Positions 26,984 through 35,098 of a stretch of 64,000 nucleotides of DNA are shown here, one piece after another (position 1 is the stretch's first letter; every line of letters starts with the position of its first letter). Source of the DNA: an uncultured Ruminococcus sp. (lineage in GTDB: Bacteria > Bacillota > Clostridia > Oscillospirales > Ruminococcaceae); assembly GCA_900545285.1 (NCBI GenBank), contig UQYK01000001.1, positions 77,526-141,525 on the forward strand, read 5' to 3'. Position numbers and translations under genes: made by a program. Under the pieces are notes generated by a model, which saw nothing but the letters and a program-made list of their open reading frames with translations, had not been told where the DNA came from and made no database searches.

Positions 26984-27838
26984 ATGAAGCACGAGGTGGC
27001 AAAATTGTTTCAAATAGTGGAAAAGAAAAAACTGAATGATGCTGTAACAATGGTACGAATTGCGGCACCGTTGATTGCAAAAAAGGTTTTGCCGGGACAA
27101 TTTATTATTTTCCGGCTGGATGAATTTGGTGAGCGCATTCCGCTGACTGTTGCGGACTATGACCGCGAGGGCGGAACCATTACCCTGATTTTTCAGGCTG
27201 CCGGGGAGAGCACCCGTCAGTTTGCAGCGCTGGAAGCAGGAGACGCTATCCTGGATCTGGTAGGGCCGCTGGGCGTTCCGACGGAACTCCCGGAGGGCAC
27301 AAAGTCGGTTTGCGTAATCGGCGGCGGCGTTGGATGCGCAATCGCTTATCCCCAGGCAAAGCATCTGCACAGCCTGGGCTTGCAGGTAGATACGATTGTA
27401 GGCTTCCGGAACAAGGATATTGTAATTCTGGAAGACGAATTCCGGGCATGCAGCGACAATCTGTATGTGTGCACCGATGACGGCTCCTATGGAACAAAGG
27501 GATTTGTGACCAATGTTCTGAAAGAACAGCTGGATGGCGGCAAGCAGTATGATGTGGTAATCGCCATTGGCCCGGTTCCGATGATGAAGTTTGTCTGTCA
27601 GACCACAAAGCCCTATGACGTAAAGACCATTGTATCGCTGAACCCGGTTATGGTAGATGGTACCGGCATGTGCGGCGGATGTCGTGTAACAGTCGGCGGA
27701 AAGACCAAGTATGCCTGTGTAGACGGCCCGGACTTTGACGGACATCAGGTGGATTTTGATGAACTGATGCGCCGCAACGGCACCTATCGGGAACAGGAAC
27801 AGCATGCATGTCATCTTTACGGAAAGGGGGCACAGTAA
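26984..27838 (+). CDS. nfnA: NfnA/SudB-like ferredoxin-NADP+ reductase alpha subunit
   Basis: The FAD- and [2Fe-2S]-containing subunit of the NADH-dependent reduced ferredoxin:NADP+ oxidoreductase, an electron-bifurcating cytoplasmic complex. The 284-residue frame has an FAD-binding fold (LPGQFIIFRL, RIPLTVADYD), a nucleotide-binding region (VCVIGGGVGCAIAYP) and a C-terminal cysteine cluster (MCGGCRV, YACVDGPDFDG) matching the PyrK/NfnA group. The start is uncertain: ATG 26984 has AGGA 6 nt upstream, but TTG 27005 has GAGGTGG and would give MFQIVEKK, closer to how family members begin. The next gene, nfnB, starts 2 nt after this one. Confidence 0.88.
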   Translation: MKHEVAKLFQIVEKKKLNDAVTMVRIAAPLIAKKVLPGQFIIFRLDEFGERIPLTVADYDREGGTITLIFQAAGESTRQFAALEAGDAILDLVGPLGVPTELPEGTKSVCVIGGGVGCAIAYPQAKHLHSLGLQVDTIVGFRNKDIVILEDEFRACSDNLYVCTDDGSYGTKGFVTNVLKEQLDGGKQYDVVIAIGPVPMMKFVCQTTKPYDVKTIVSLNPVMVDGTGMCGGCRVTVGGKTKYACVDGPDFDGHQVDFDELMRRNGTYREQEQHACHLYGKGAQ

Positions 27839-27840
27839 TC

Positions 27841-29259
27841 ATGGCAGGAAAGTTCAATATGGCACTGGAAAAGGTTCCGATGCCGGAACGGGATCCGAAG
27901 GAACGTGCCCGTTGTTTTGAAGAGGTTTCTACCGGCTATTCTCCGGAACAGGCCGTAGAGGAGGCAACACGCTGCCTGAATTGTAAGGCAAAGCCCTGCG
28001 TCAGCGGATGTCCGGTGGGCGTTCCCATCCCCGGATTTATTGCGGCAGTGGCTGCCGGTGATTTCCTGGGTGCCTATGATATCATCCGCACTACAAACAG
28101 TCTCCCGGCAATCTGCGGCCGTGTCTGCCCGCAGGAAAACCAGTGTGAAGGAAAGTGCGTTCGCGGAAAGAAAGGACAGCCGGTGGGAATCGGCCGTCTG
28201 GAGCGGTTCGTGGCAGACTATGCCAGAGAGCACGGTTATACCGGCAAAAAGACGGAGATTCAGCCCAACGGCAAAAAGGTTGCTGTCGTAGGCGGCGGCC
28301 CGGCAGGTCTGACCTGTGCCGGTGATCTGGCGCAGCTGGGCTATCAGGTAACTGTTTTCGAGGCATTTCAGGTTGCCGGCGGCGTGCTGATGTACGGTAT
28401 TCCGGAATTCCGTCTGCCGAAAACGATTGTACAGGAAGAAATCCATGCCCTGGAAAATATGGGTGTGGAGATTCAGCCGAATATGGTAATCGGAAAGGTT
28501 CTGTCTGTGGATGAATTGATGGAATCCGGCTATGATGCTGTATTTATCGGCTCTGGTGCAGGTCTGCCCCGGTTTATGAATATTCCGGGGGAAAGCCTGG
28601 TAGGCGTTTGCTCCGCCAATGAGTACCTGACACGAATCAACCTGATGCACGGCTATGACGAACGCTATGCTACACCAGTGATTCGTTCCAAGGCAGTTGC
28701 TGTTGTAGGCGGCGGTAATGTAGCCATGGATGCTGCCCGGAGCGCACTGCGTATGGGTGCAGAACATGTCTACATTGTATACCGTCGTTCTGAGGCAGAA
28801 ATGCCGGCACGTCTGGAAGAAGTACATCACGCAAAGGAAGAGGGCGTAGAGTTCCAGAATCTTTGCAATCCCACAGAAATTCTGGGCGGAGAGGATGGCC
28901 GTGTCTGCGGCCTGAAGTGCATTCGCATGGAACTGGGAGAACCGGACGAAAGCGGCAGACGGCGGCCGGTGGCTGTTCCAGACAGCGAATTTGTCCTGGA
29001 TGTGGATACTGTCATTATGGCAATCGGCACCTCTCCGAATCCGCTGATTTCTTCTACAACTGACGGACTGGACACCAATCGCTGGGGCTGCCTGGTTGTC
29101 AATGAAGCCATGGCAACCTCTAAGGACAAGGTTTATGCCGGCGGTGATGCAGTAACCGGTGCTGCAACTGTTATTCTGGCAATGGGTGCCGGAAAGACAG
29201 CGGCCGCCTCCATTGATGAAGTGCTGCGTGGGAAAGACAGCACGGAAAAAGAAGCATAA
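27841..29259 (+). CDS. nfnB: NfnB/GltA-like NADPH-dependent oxidoreductase
   Basis: The large partner of NfnA, homologous to the glutamate synthase small subunit, carrying FAD and two [4Fe-4S] clusters. The 472-residue protein has an N-terminal cysteine region (CLNCKAKPCVSGCPVGVPIP, CGRVCPQENQCEGKCVRG), an FAD Rossmann motif (VAVVGGGPAGLTCAGDLAQ) and an NADPH motif (AVVGGGNVAMDAARSALRMG). No large glutamate synthase subunit is nearby and it is fused in operon order to nfnA, so a role in NADH/ferredoxin/NADP exchange is favoured over glutamate synthesis. The start at 27841 follows AAAGGGGG. Confidence 0.9.
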   Translation: MAGKFNMALEKVPMPERDPKERARCFEEVSTGYSPEQAVEEATRCLNCKAKPCVSGCPVGVPIPGFIAAVAAGDFLGAYDIIRTTNSLPAICGRVCPQENQCEGKCVRGKKGQPVGIGRLERFVADYAREHGYTGKKTEIQPNGKKVAVVGGGPAGLTCAGDLAQLGYQVTVFEAFQVAGGVLMYGIPEFRLPKTIVQEEIHALENMGVEIQPNMVIGKVLSVDELMESGYDAVFIGSGAGLPRFMNIPGESLVGVCSANEYLTRINLMHGYDERYATPVIRSKAVAVVGGGNVAMDAARSALRMGAEHVYIVYRRSEAEMPARLEEVHHAKEEGVEFQNLCNPTEILGGEDGRVCGLKCIRMELGEPDESGRRRPVAVPDSEFVLDVDTVIMAIGTSPNPLISSTTDGLDTNRWGCLVVNEAMATSKDKVYAGGDAVTGAATVILAMGAGKTAAASIDEVLRGKDSTEKEA

Positions 29260-29355
29260 TCGGGCAGCAAAGGAAACTTTAGCTGCTCCAGAGAGAAAAG
29301 GTCGGTGCGCCGAAAACAGGTTTTCCGGCGGCCGAAGCGGAAAGGGTTTTTGATC

Positions 29356-29838
29356 ATGAAAAAGTTAGAAAAACTGGGACTGGCCATGAGTGCAGCAGCA
29401 CTGACAGGTTCCCTCTGCACAGTAACCGCTTTTGCATCAGACGGCGGATCCAAGGGCACCGGCGCAATGGGATATAGCTCCTTGATCTTCCTGATTCTGA
29501 TGTTTGTTGTGATGTATTTCATCCTGATTCGTCCGCAGAAGAAAAAGGAAAAGGAATCCAAGGCCATGCAGAGCAGCCTGCAGGTAGGCGATGAAATCGT
29601 TACAATCGGCGGTATTGTAGGCCTGGTTGTACAGGTAAATGAAGATACGGTTGTTATTGAAACAACCAGCAATCGGAATAAGCTGCGCATCAAGAATTGG
29701 GCAGTACAGGAAAATATCACCATGACCGAGAACACAAAACGGGAGCAGGAAGCAAAGCTGGCTGCAATTAAGGCAAAGAAGGACAAGAAAAAGAAGAAGG
29801 ATGACAAGGATTCTGACAGCGGTATGCTGAAGGACTAA
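29356..29838 (+). CDS. yajC: Preprotein translocase subunit YajC
   Basis: A small accessory component of the SecDF-YajC translocon. The 160-residue protein has an N-terminal signal-like hydrophobic stretch (LAMSAAALTGSLCTVTAFA), then the conserved transmembrane helix ending in MYFILIRPQKKKEKE, QVGDEIVTIGGIVGLV and a lysine-rich C-terminal tail. The signal-like segment before the usual single helix is uncommon for YajC. The start at 29356 follows GGAAAGGG. It ends with a terminator. Confidence 0.92.
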   Translation: MKKLEKLGLAMSAAALTGSLCTVTAFASDGGSKGTGAMGYSSLIFLILMFVVMYFILIRPQKKKEKESKAMQSSLQVGDEIVTIGGIVGLVVQVNEDTVVIETTSNRNKLRIKNWAVQENITMTENTKREQEAKLAAIKAKKDKKKKKDDKDSDSGMLKD

Positions 29839-29862
29839 TCCTGTCCCCTGAAATACGAAAGA

Positions 29863-29897
29863 AGCTGGCAGTGCCTTTGTGGTGCGGCCAGTTTTTT
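29863..29897 (+). terminator. Intrinsic terminator after yajC
   Basis: CTGGCAGTGCC pairs with GGTGCGGCCAG (one mismatch and G-U pairs) around a short loop, followed by TTTTTT. Confidence 0.82.
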
Positions 29898-30024
29898 CAT
29901 GCAGCTTTGCAAAAAGGGAGGTTTGTATTTTCGGGAAAATGGTTTCCTTTCGTTCTGAATGGCTTCTTCTCCGCATATTCTTTGTGTGAACAAGTATGAA
30001 CCGCTGGAAGGGGGAAGACAAGAT

Positions 30025-30435
30025 ATGGAAACCAAACGACCTGCCGCTGCAAAGAGCATCTGGGAATCCGGAAAGGGCCTGTATTTATTGCCGGCGCTCC
30101 CGGTGGGATTGGGAATCCTGCTGGGGTGGCTCTGTCTGCTGGCTGGACTGATGCTGCTGGCAGATGCGACGCACTGGATGCTTTCCCTGATGCTGGGAAT
30201 CGGGCTGTTTGCTGCGGCATATGGAATGGGACGCTTTGCCGCATTCCACCGCCGCCGGTATGGCCTGAAAACCGGACTGTGCTGCGGCGCTTTGCTGTAT
30301 GGGGTTCTGCTGCTTTGCGGCATTGTCTGGCGCGGCGAAGGGGGGAGTTTTCTGCGTCCGCTTCTGCTCCTGTGCGGCGGTGCCTGGGGCGGTGTTTCCG
30401 GCGTACATGCCGTACACCGGAATCCGCCCCGGTAA
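30025..30435 (+). CDS. TIGR04086-like membrane protein
   Basis: A 136-residue protein with about four transmembrane helices (YLLPALPVGLGILLGWLCLLAG, MLSLMLGIGLFAAAYGMG, LCCGALLYGVLLLCGIVW, LLLLCGGAWGGVSGVH). Size, hydrophobic pattern and its position between yajC and the SCIFF peptide gene fit the uncharacterised TIGR04086 membrane family; the assignment rests mainly on context. The start at 30025 has GAAGGGGG upstream. It may assist export or immunity for the SCIFF product, but this is speculation. Confidence 0.65.
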   Translation: METKRPAAAKSIWESGKGLYLLPALPVGLGILLGWLCLLAGLMLLADATHWMLSLMLGIGLFAAAYGMGRFAAFHRRRYGLKTGLCCGALLYGVLLLCGIVWRGEGGSFLRPLLLLCGGAWGGVSGVHAVHRNPPR

Positions 30436-30484
30436 TGTTTCCATTCGGGAGATGTAAACTTTTTTCGCCTTTTTCATGGAATGC

Positions 30485-30513
30485 TTGAAAATCAGGAAGA
30501 TCTGTGGTATAAT
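30485..30513 (+). promoter_or_regulatory. Sigma-A-type promoter of scfA
   Basis: TTGAAA (30485-30490), a 17-nt spacer and TATAAT (30508-30513), 31 nt upstream of the scfA start codon. Confidence 0.85.
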
Positions 30514-30544
30514 AAAGATAAACTTTTTTTGGGGAGGGTTCCGA

Positions 30545-30682
30545 ATGAAGCACATTAAGACCATCAATGCAGCTAACCTGAAGGCTTCTGCTGCAAAGGG
30601 CGGTTGCGGTAAGTGTCAGGCTTCTTGTCAGTCTGCCTGCAAGACATCCTGCACCGTTGCTAACCAGAAGTGCGAGCACTAA
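30545..30682 (+). CDS. scfA: SCIFF ranthipeptide precursor (six cysteines in forty-five)
   Basis: A 45-residue RiPP precursor. The leader MKHIKTINAANLKASAAKGG precedes a core with six cysteines (GC, KC, SC, AC, SC, KC spacing), exactly the six-Cys-in-45 pattern of SCIFF. In studied Clostridia the partner radical SAM enzyme ScfB forms a thioether between a Cys and a nearby residue, here probably the Thr in KTSCTV; the product has been linked to cell-density signalling. Its promoter and the terminator between scfA and scfB imply far more scfA than scfB transcript. GGGGAGGG precedes the start. Confidence 0.95.
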   Translation: MKHIKTINAANLKASAAKGGCGKCQASCQSACKTSCTVANQKCEH

Positions 30683-30744
30683 GCGCAGTCACATGACAGC
30701 GGGTGGCTTTGGTCTTTGGATGGAAGCATTCGCATCGAACATAG

Positions 30745-30773
30745 AAAAAAGGGACAATTTTTGTCCCTTTTTT
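30745..30773 (+). terminator. Terminator between scfA and scfB
   Basis: AAAAAAGGGACAA pairs with TTGTCCCTTTTTT around a three-base loop. It is placed to attenuate transcription from scfA into scfB, giving peptide excess over enzyme. Confidence 0.88.
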
Positions 30774-30866
30774 CGCACCCTGAGCATGTAACGATTATCT
30801 GCCGGGCATTTTTTAACATAGGAAAGAAAAAAATTCCGGAAACGGCTGAAAAGAGGAAAAAGAATT

Positions 30867-32255
30867 ATGATCCATAAATATAAACTGGGCGACTATAACG
30901 TGGTGCTGGACGTAAACAGCGGCGGCGTACATGTTGTGGACGAGCTGACCTATGACCTGCTGGACAATGTGGCACCGCCCCTGGCGCCGGTCTGTCCGGA
31001 AAATGTGGTGGAAAAGCTTTCCCGCTTCTATGACCCGGAGGAAATCCGTGACTGCTATGCAGAAATCCTGGAAGCCTATGAGGAAGGCATTTTGTTCTCA
31101 TCGGACGATTATGAGAAATATGCCAATTTTGCTGTGGCTTCTCCCATTAAGGCAATGTGCCTGAACATTGCTCATGACTGTAACCTGCGCTGTAAGTATT
31201 GTTTTGCTTCCACCGGAGATTTCGGAGAGGGCAGAAAGCTCATGTCCTATGAAACCGGGAAGAAGGCAGTGGATTTCCTGCTGCAAAATTCCGGCGACCG
31301 CGTGAATCTGGAAATGGACTTTTTCGGCGGCGAACCCCTGATGAACTTTGAAACCGTCAAGAAAATCGTGGAATATGCCCGCAGCCAGGAGCCGGTTTAT
31401 CACAAGAAGTTCCGGTTTACCATTACCACAAACGGCATGCTGCTCACCGATGACAAAATTGATTTTATCAACCAGGAAATGTCCAATGTAGTTCTGTCCA
31501 TTGACGGCAGAAAGGATGTCAATGACCGGATGCGTCCCCGCGTAGACGGCAAAGGCTCCTATGACAGAATTATTCCCATGTACAAAAAGCTGGTAGATCA
31601 GCGTGGCGAAAAGGAATACTACGTGCGCGGTACTTATACCAAATATAATCTGGATTTTGCCGATGATGTCTTTGCACTGCTGGATGCTGGCTTCGATCAG
31701 ATTTCCGTGGAACCGGTTATTGCCGACCCGGAAGAACCCTATGCAATCACAGAAGCAGATCTGCCCCGGATTTTTGCCGAGTATGAACGGCTGATGCAGA
31801 AAATCCTGGACTATGAGGCAACTGGAAAGAAGTTTAACTTCTTCCATTTCATGCTGGATCTGGATCAGGGGCCGTGTGCCATTAAGCGGCTCCGCGGCTG
31901 CGGCTGCGGCAACGAATACGTGGCAATCACACCGGACGGAGATATCTACCCGTGCCACCAGTTCGTGGGTGAGGCAGATTATAAGATGGGCAATGTGGAT
32001 GACGGCACCTTTAACCGGGAGATGAAGTCTGACTTTGCCAAAACCCATATTTACAGCAAGCCGGACTGCCGGAACTGCTGGGCAAGATTCTATTGCAGCG
32101 GCGGCTGTAATGCGAATAACTACCAGTTCAGCGGCGATGTCCACAAAGCACACAAGCTGTCCTGCGAAATCGAAAAGAAGCGTCTGGAATGCGCCATTGT
32201 CCTCAAGGCAATCCGCATGGAACGGGACGCTGCAAAGCAGGAGCAAAATGGTTAA
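30867..32255 (+). CDS. scfB: SCIFF maturase, radical SAM/SPASM protein
   Basis: A 462-residue enzyme that installs thioether crosslinks in the SCIFF peptide. The N-terminal ~95 residues (MIHKYKLGDYNVVLDVNSGG onwards) form the peptide-recognition RRE-like part. The radical SAM cluster motif CNLRCKYC has its cysteines at about C105, C109 and C112, and MDFFGGEPLMNF is the SAM-binding GGE motif. The C-terminal SPASM domain binds two auxiliary [4Fe-4S] clusters (RGCGCGNEYVAITPDGD, YPCHQF, CRNCWARFYCSGGCNANN). AGAGGAAAAAG precedes the start. It lies 184 nt downstream of scfA and ends with a terminator. Confidence 0.95.
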   Translation: MIHKYKLGDYNVVLDVNSGGVHVVDELTYDLLDNVAPPLAPVCPENVVEKLSRFYDPEEIRDCYAEILEAYEEGILFSSDDYEKYANFAVASPIKAMCLNIAHDCNLRCKYCFASTGDFGEGRKLMSYETGKKAVDFLLQNSGDRVNLEMDFFGGEPLMNFETVKKIVEYARSQEPVYHKKFRFTITTNGMLLTDDKIDFINQEMSNVVLSIDGRKDVNDRMRPRVDGKGSYDRIIPMYKKLVDQRGEKEYYVRGTYTKYNLDFADDVFALLDAGFDQISVEPVIADPEEPYAITEADLPRIFAEYERLMQKILDYEATGKKFNFFHFMLDLDQGPCAIKRLRGCGCGNEYVAITPDGDIYPCHQFVGEADYKMGNVDDGTFNREMKSDFAKTHIYSKPDCRNCWARFYCSGGCNANNYQFSGDVHKAHKLSCEIEKKRLECAIVLKAIRMERDAAKQEQNG

Positions 32256-32271
32256 AATCTAAGACAAAACG

Positions 32272-32310
32272 ATACCGTATTTCCGATGTTTCGGAGATGC
32301 GGTATTTTTT
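32272..32310 (+). terminator. Intrinsic terminator after scfB
   Basis: ATACCGTATTTCCGA pairs with TCGGAGATGCGGTAT around a TGTT loop, followed by TTTTTT. Confidence 0.9.
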
Positions 32311-32400
32311 ATGTCTGCCTTTATGAATAGATTATCTTTAAACTTTGTTTGCCGCTCTTGTAGAAATGTACAAATTTAAAAGCTGAAGCCAGTTACTGTC

Positions 32401-32429
32401 TTGACATGAAATTTCCAGAATGGTATAAT
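32401..32429 (+). promoter_or_regulatory. Consensus sigma-A promoter of the VWA protein gene
   Basis: TTGACA (32401-32406), a 17-nt spacer and TATAAT (32424-32429) match the vegetative consensus at all twelve positions, suggesting a highly expressed surface protein. Confidence 0.9.
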
Positions 32430-32501
32430 ATAAGCAGCTGTTCCGGAAAAGGAAATAAAATATACTTTTGAAAAGAGAACAGCGGAAAGGATGTTGTATC
32501 A

Positions 32502-33644
32502 ATGAAAGGGAAAAAATGGGTTTCATTGCTTTTAGCTGGCGCTATGGCAGCGTGTGCAATGGGAGGAACTGCGGCATTTGCGGAAGAAAGTGAAACGCAG
32601 ATAACGGCTGCTTCCGGAGAAGATGCCGCAGCAGCGGAGGAAGTTCCGGTTGTGGACTCTGTAGAGGAAGCAGCAGAGGTTCTGGGTGTTGAAGATGCTG
32701 TACCGACTGAAAATGTTACCGTTTCTGTCGGCACAGATGACAGTGCTGCTGCGACAACAACGGCACCGGCAGTTACTACCACTGCCGCGGAAACAACTGT
32801 TACTACTGTTGCAACAACAGCTACCTTTGCGAAAGCTGCCGCAGGACAGGAGATTCAGACCACAGTTTTTTCCGGCGAAGAGCAGGGCGTGGCACCTACC
32901 AATTACTATGATGATGTAGTGCTGATGCTGGATGTGTCCGGCAGTATGTACGGCGATCCTATGGAGGCTATGAAAGATGCCGCAGCAGGCATCTGCGAAA
33001 AGTTCCTGCAGGCAGACCCGAGCACTGTAATTTCCATTGTTGCGTTTAGTGATGATGTGCAGTATTTGCAGTACAGCTCCAACTTAACACAGCTGGTAAG
33101 CTACATTCGCTCTTTGCAGGCAGGCGGAAGAACCAATATATACGATGCAATGAGTCGGGTAAAGCTGATTCTGAACCAGAGCAACGGCAAACAGAAATCT
33201 GTAATCATCATGGCTGATGGTATGCCCAATGAAGGCAGCGATTCCTATACCATTGATTACAATTACGATTCTCATCAGAATGCCTCTTTGCAGTATGACA
33301 ACTTCAATTTAAAGACAGCTGCAACCGTGTACAGCATTGGCTTCTTTGAAGATAATTACAGTGATTCTGATGCACAGTTCGTACGGGATTTGGCCAGTGA
33401 CCCGAAGTATGGTTACATTGTAGAAAATGCTTCTGATCTGGAAGGCGTATTCACAACAATTTTCCAGAACATCTCCAGCAAGAATCCAAATGCGGCAGTT
33501 GCAACAGGTACCACAGCAACAACAGGAGCTGTGTCTGCTTCTCCGAAAACCGGTGATACAGGCGTAGGAATGATTGTTGGTATCATGTTCCTGTCCGCTT
33601 GCGGCCTGGCATATGGCATGACCCGCAGCAAGAAACAGAAATAA
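32502..33644 (+). CDS. Cell-wall-anchored von Willebrand factor A domain protein
   Basis: A 380-residue secreted protein. Residues 1 to ~27 are a signal peptide (SLLLAGAMAACAMGG ... AFA). A Thr/Ala/Val-rich linker (~30-130) follows, then a VWA domain with a complete metal-ion-dependent adhesion site: DVSGS (LMLDVSGSMYG), Thr in GGRTNIYDA and Asp in IIMADGMP. The C-terminus has SPKTGD, a hydrophobic helix and RSKKQK, a sortase sorting signal of the xPxTG type. It is therefore a wall-attached adhesin or substrate-binding protein. No sortase or pilin gene is in the window. A consensus promoter precedes it and a bidirectional terminator follows. Confidence 0.88.
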   Translation: MKGKKWVSLLLAGAMAACAMGGTAAFAEESETQITAASGEDAAAAEEVPVVDSVEEAAEVLGVEDAVPTENVTVSVGTDDSAAATTTAPAVTTTAAETTVTTVATTATFAKAAAGQEIQTTVFSGEEQGVAPTNYYDDVVLMLDVSGSMYGDPMEAMKDAAAGICEKFLQADPSTVISIVAFSDDVQYLQYSSNLTQLVSYIRSLQAGGRTNIYDAMSRVKLILNQSNGKQKSVIIMADGMPNEGSDSYTIDYNYDSHQNASLQYDNFNLKTAATVYSIGFFEDNYSDSDAQFVRDLASDPKYGYIVENASDLEGVFTTIFQNISSKNPNAAVATGTTATTGAVSASPKTGDTGVGMIVGIMFLSACGLAYGMTRSKKQK

Positions 33645-33668
33645 GAAAAAGCAAAAGAATATAGACAG

Positions 33669-33714
33669 AAAAAGACCGTATTCCGCGAAATCTCGTGAAA
33701 TACGGTCTTTTTGT
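33669..33714. terminator. Bidirectional terminator between convergent genes
   Basis: AAAAGACCGTA (33669 on) pairs with TACGGTCTTTT with A/T tracts on both sides. It serves the VWA gene (plus) and the riboflavin/HAD operon (minus). Confidence 0.88.
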
Positions 33715-33720
33715 CTGTGG

Positions 33721-34506
33721 TTAAATCAAATCAAAATATGAAAGTGCCTTTTCCAGTCCGTCTTCAGCAAGATTGGCGGTGATGTAATCGGCATAAGGAT
33801 GCAGCATGGGATTGTCTCCCATGGCAATTCCGGTTCCGGCCACTTCCAGCATGGGGCGGTCGTTCAGACTGTCTCCGATGGCAAATACATGGCTCCGGTC
33901 GGCACCCAGCAATTTCATCATTTTCTGCATGCCGGTGGCCTTGGAGCAGCCGCAGGGCACCATTTCCGCAAAGTGATTTCCGCGGTCAATATAGTCAAAT
34001 TTCCCGGTCAGTCCGGTCTGAAAGGCAGCCAGATCACTTTTCTCATCATACCAGATCACAAATTTGTCTGTGTACCAGTCTGCATCGTCCGGCAGATCTG
34101 AAACGGTTACATGCTTGCGTGCGTAGAGCTGTAATAATTTTTCCAGATCCGGCAGAATCCGCGTGCTGCGGTCCAGGAACATTGCATCGCTTCGCTCATA
34201 CAGGACGGCAACATTGGTGCGGCGTACCAGTTCCACGATTTCCCGACTGCATGCCGGTGTCTGCTTTTCGTGGAACAGGATTTTCCCGTCATATTCCAGC
34301 TCTGTGCCGCAGCCGTAAATATAGCCGTCAAAGCCGATTTCCCGGAGAAAAGAGTCCACATTCATGGCGGTGCGGCCGGTGTTGATCAGTGTGGCATTGC
34401 CCTTTTTCCGTGCCGCCTGAATGGCGCGGACTGCGGAATCCGGCAGATAGCCGTCCTCAGAAATAATCGTACCATCAATGTCAAAGAAAATGAAATTTTG
34501 CATCAT
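33721..34506 (-). CDS. Cof-type HAD-IIB hydrolase
   Basis: A 261-residue HAD-IIB phosphatase. Motifs are FFDIDGTII (nucleophile Asp), TLINTGRTA (motif II), the Cof cap domain, KATGMQKMMKLLG (Lys) and FAIGDSLNDRPMLEVAG (acidic motif IV). The family dephosphorylates sugar phosphates and, in several bacteria, the riboflavin intermediate 5-amino-6-ribitylamino-uracil phosphate (YcsE/YbjI/YwtE-like). It lies 18 nt downstream of ribH on the same strand, so this otherwise missing riboflavin phosphatase step is an attractive role, by context only. Start choice among GTG 34512, ATG 34506 and ATG 34503 is uncertain. Confidence 0.82.
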   Translation of the reverse strand: MMQNFIFFDIDGTIISEDGYLPDSAVRAIQAARKKGNATLINTGRTAMNVDSFLREIGFDGYIYGCGTELEYDGKILFHEKQTPACSREIVELVRRTNVAVLYERSDAMFLDRSTRILPDLEKLLQLYARKHVTVSDLPDDADWYTDKFVIWYDEKSDLAAFQTGLTGKFDYIDRGNHFAEMVPCGCSKATGMQKMMKLLGADRSHVFAIGDSLNDRPMLEVAGTGIAMGDNPMLHPYADYITANLAEDGLEKALSYFDLI

Positions 34507-34524
34507 TGTCACTCGCTTTATTGC

Positions 34525-34986
34525 TTATACATTTCGGAACAGGTTTACCATTTCCAGCGCAGACATTGCGCAGTCATAGCCCTTGTTGCCAGCCTTTGTG
34601 CCGGCGCGTTCGATTGCCTGTTCGATGGTGTCAGTTGTCAGTACGCCGAACAGAATCGGCAAACCAGATTCCAGGCCAACCTGTGCAATACCCTTGGAAA
34701 CCTCTGCACAAACATAGTCATAGTGGCTGGTGGATCCCCGGATAACAGCGCCTACACAGATGATGGCGTCATACTTGCCGGAGAATGCCAGCTTTTTGGC
34801 AGCCAGGGGAATTTCAAATGCGCCCGGTACCCATGCCAGAGTAATGTCGTCTTCGTCCGTTCCGTGCCGCAGGAGACAGTCCTCTGCGCCGCCCACCAGC
34901 TTTGTGGTGATAAATTCGTTGAAACGGGATGCTACGATTGCGATTTTCAGGCCTTTGCCCTCATACATGCCTTCCAATGTTTTCAT
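34525..34986 (-). CDS. ribH: 6,7-dimethyl-8-ribityllumazine synthase
   Basis: It condenses the ribitylaminopyrimidine with 3,4-dihydroxybutanone 4-phosphate to form lumazine, the penultimate riboflavin step. The 153-residue protein has [51 protein letters not shown] (catalytic His) and [17 protein letters not shown]. The start at 34986 follows an AGGAGG on the minus strand. It is the last canonical rib gene, 112 nt after ribBA. Confidence 0.97.
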   Translation of the reverse strand: MKTLEGMYEGKGLKIAIVASRFNEFITTKLVGGAEDCLLRHGTDEDDITLAWVPGAFEIPLAAKKLAFSGKYDAIICVGAVIRGSTSHYDYVCAEVSKGIAQVGLESGLPILFGVLTTDTIEQAIERAGTKAGNKGYDCAMSALEMVNLFRNV

Positions 34987-35098
34987 GATCTTGTACCTCC
35001 TGAAAAATAATTCGGCAGTTCCACACAGCGTCTGCATGAAACCTCATGCTGCCTTGCCGCGGAATATGCGTTTCTTTTTGAAAAAATGGGTATATCTT

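Noticed and set aside
27841..29259. Glutamate synthase small subunit
   Set aside because: The protein is homologous, but the large subunit is absent and the gene is 2 nt from an NfnA-type partner, which fits the NfnAB complex better.
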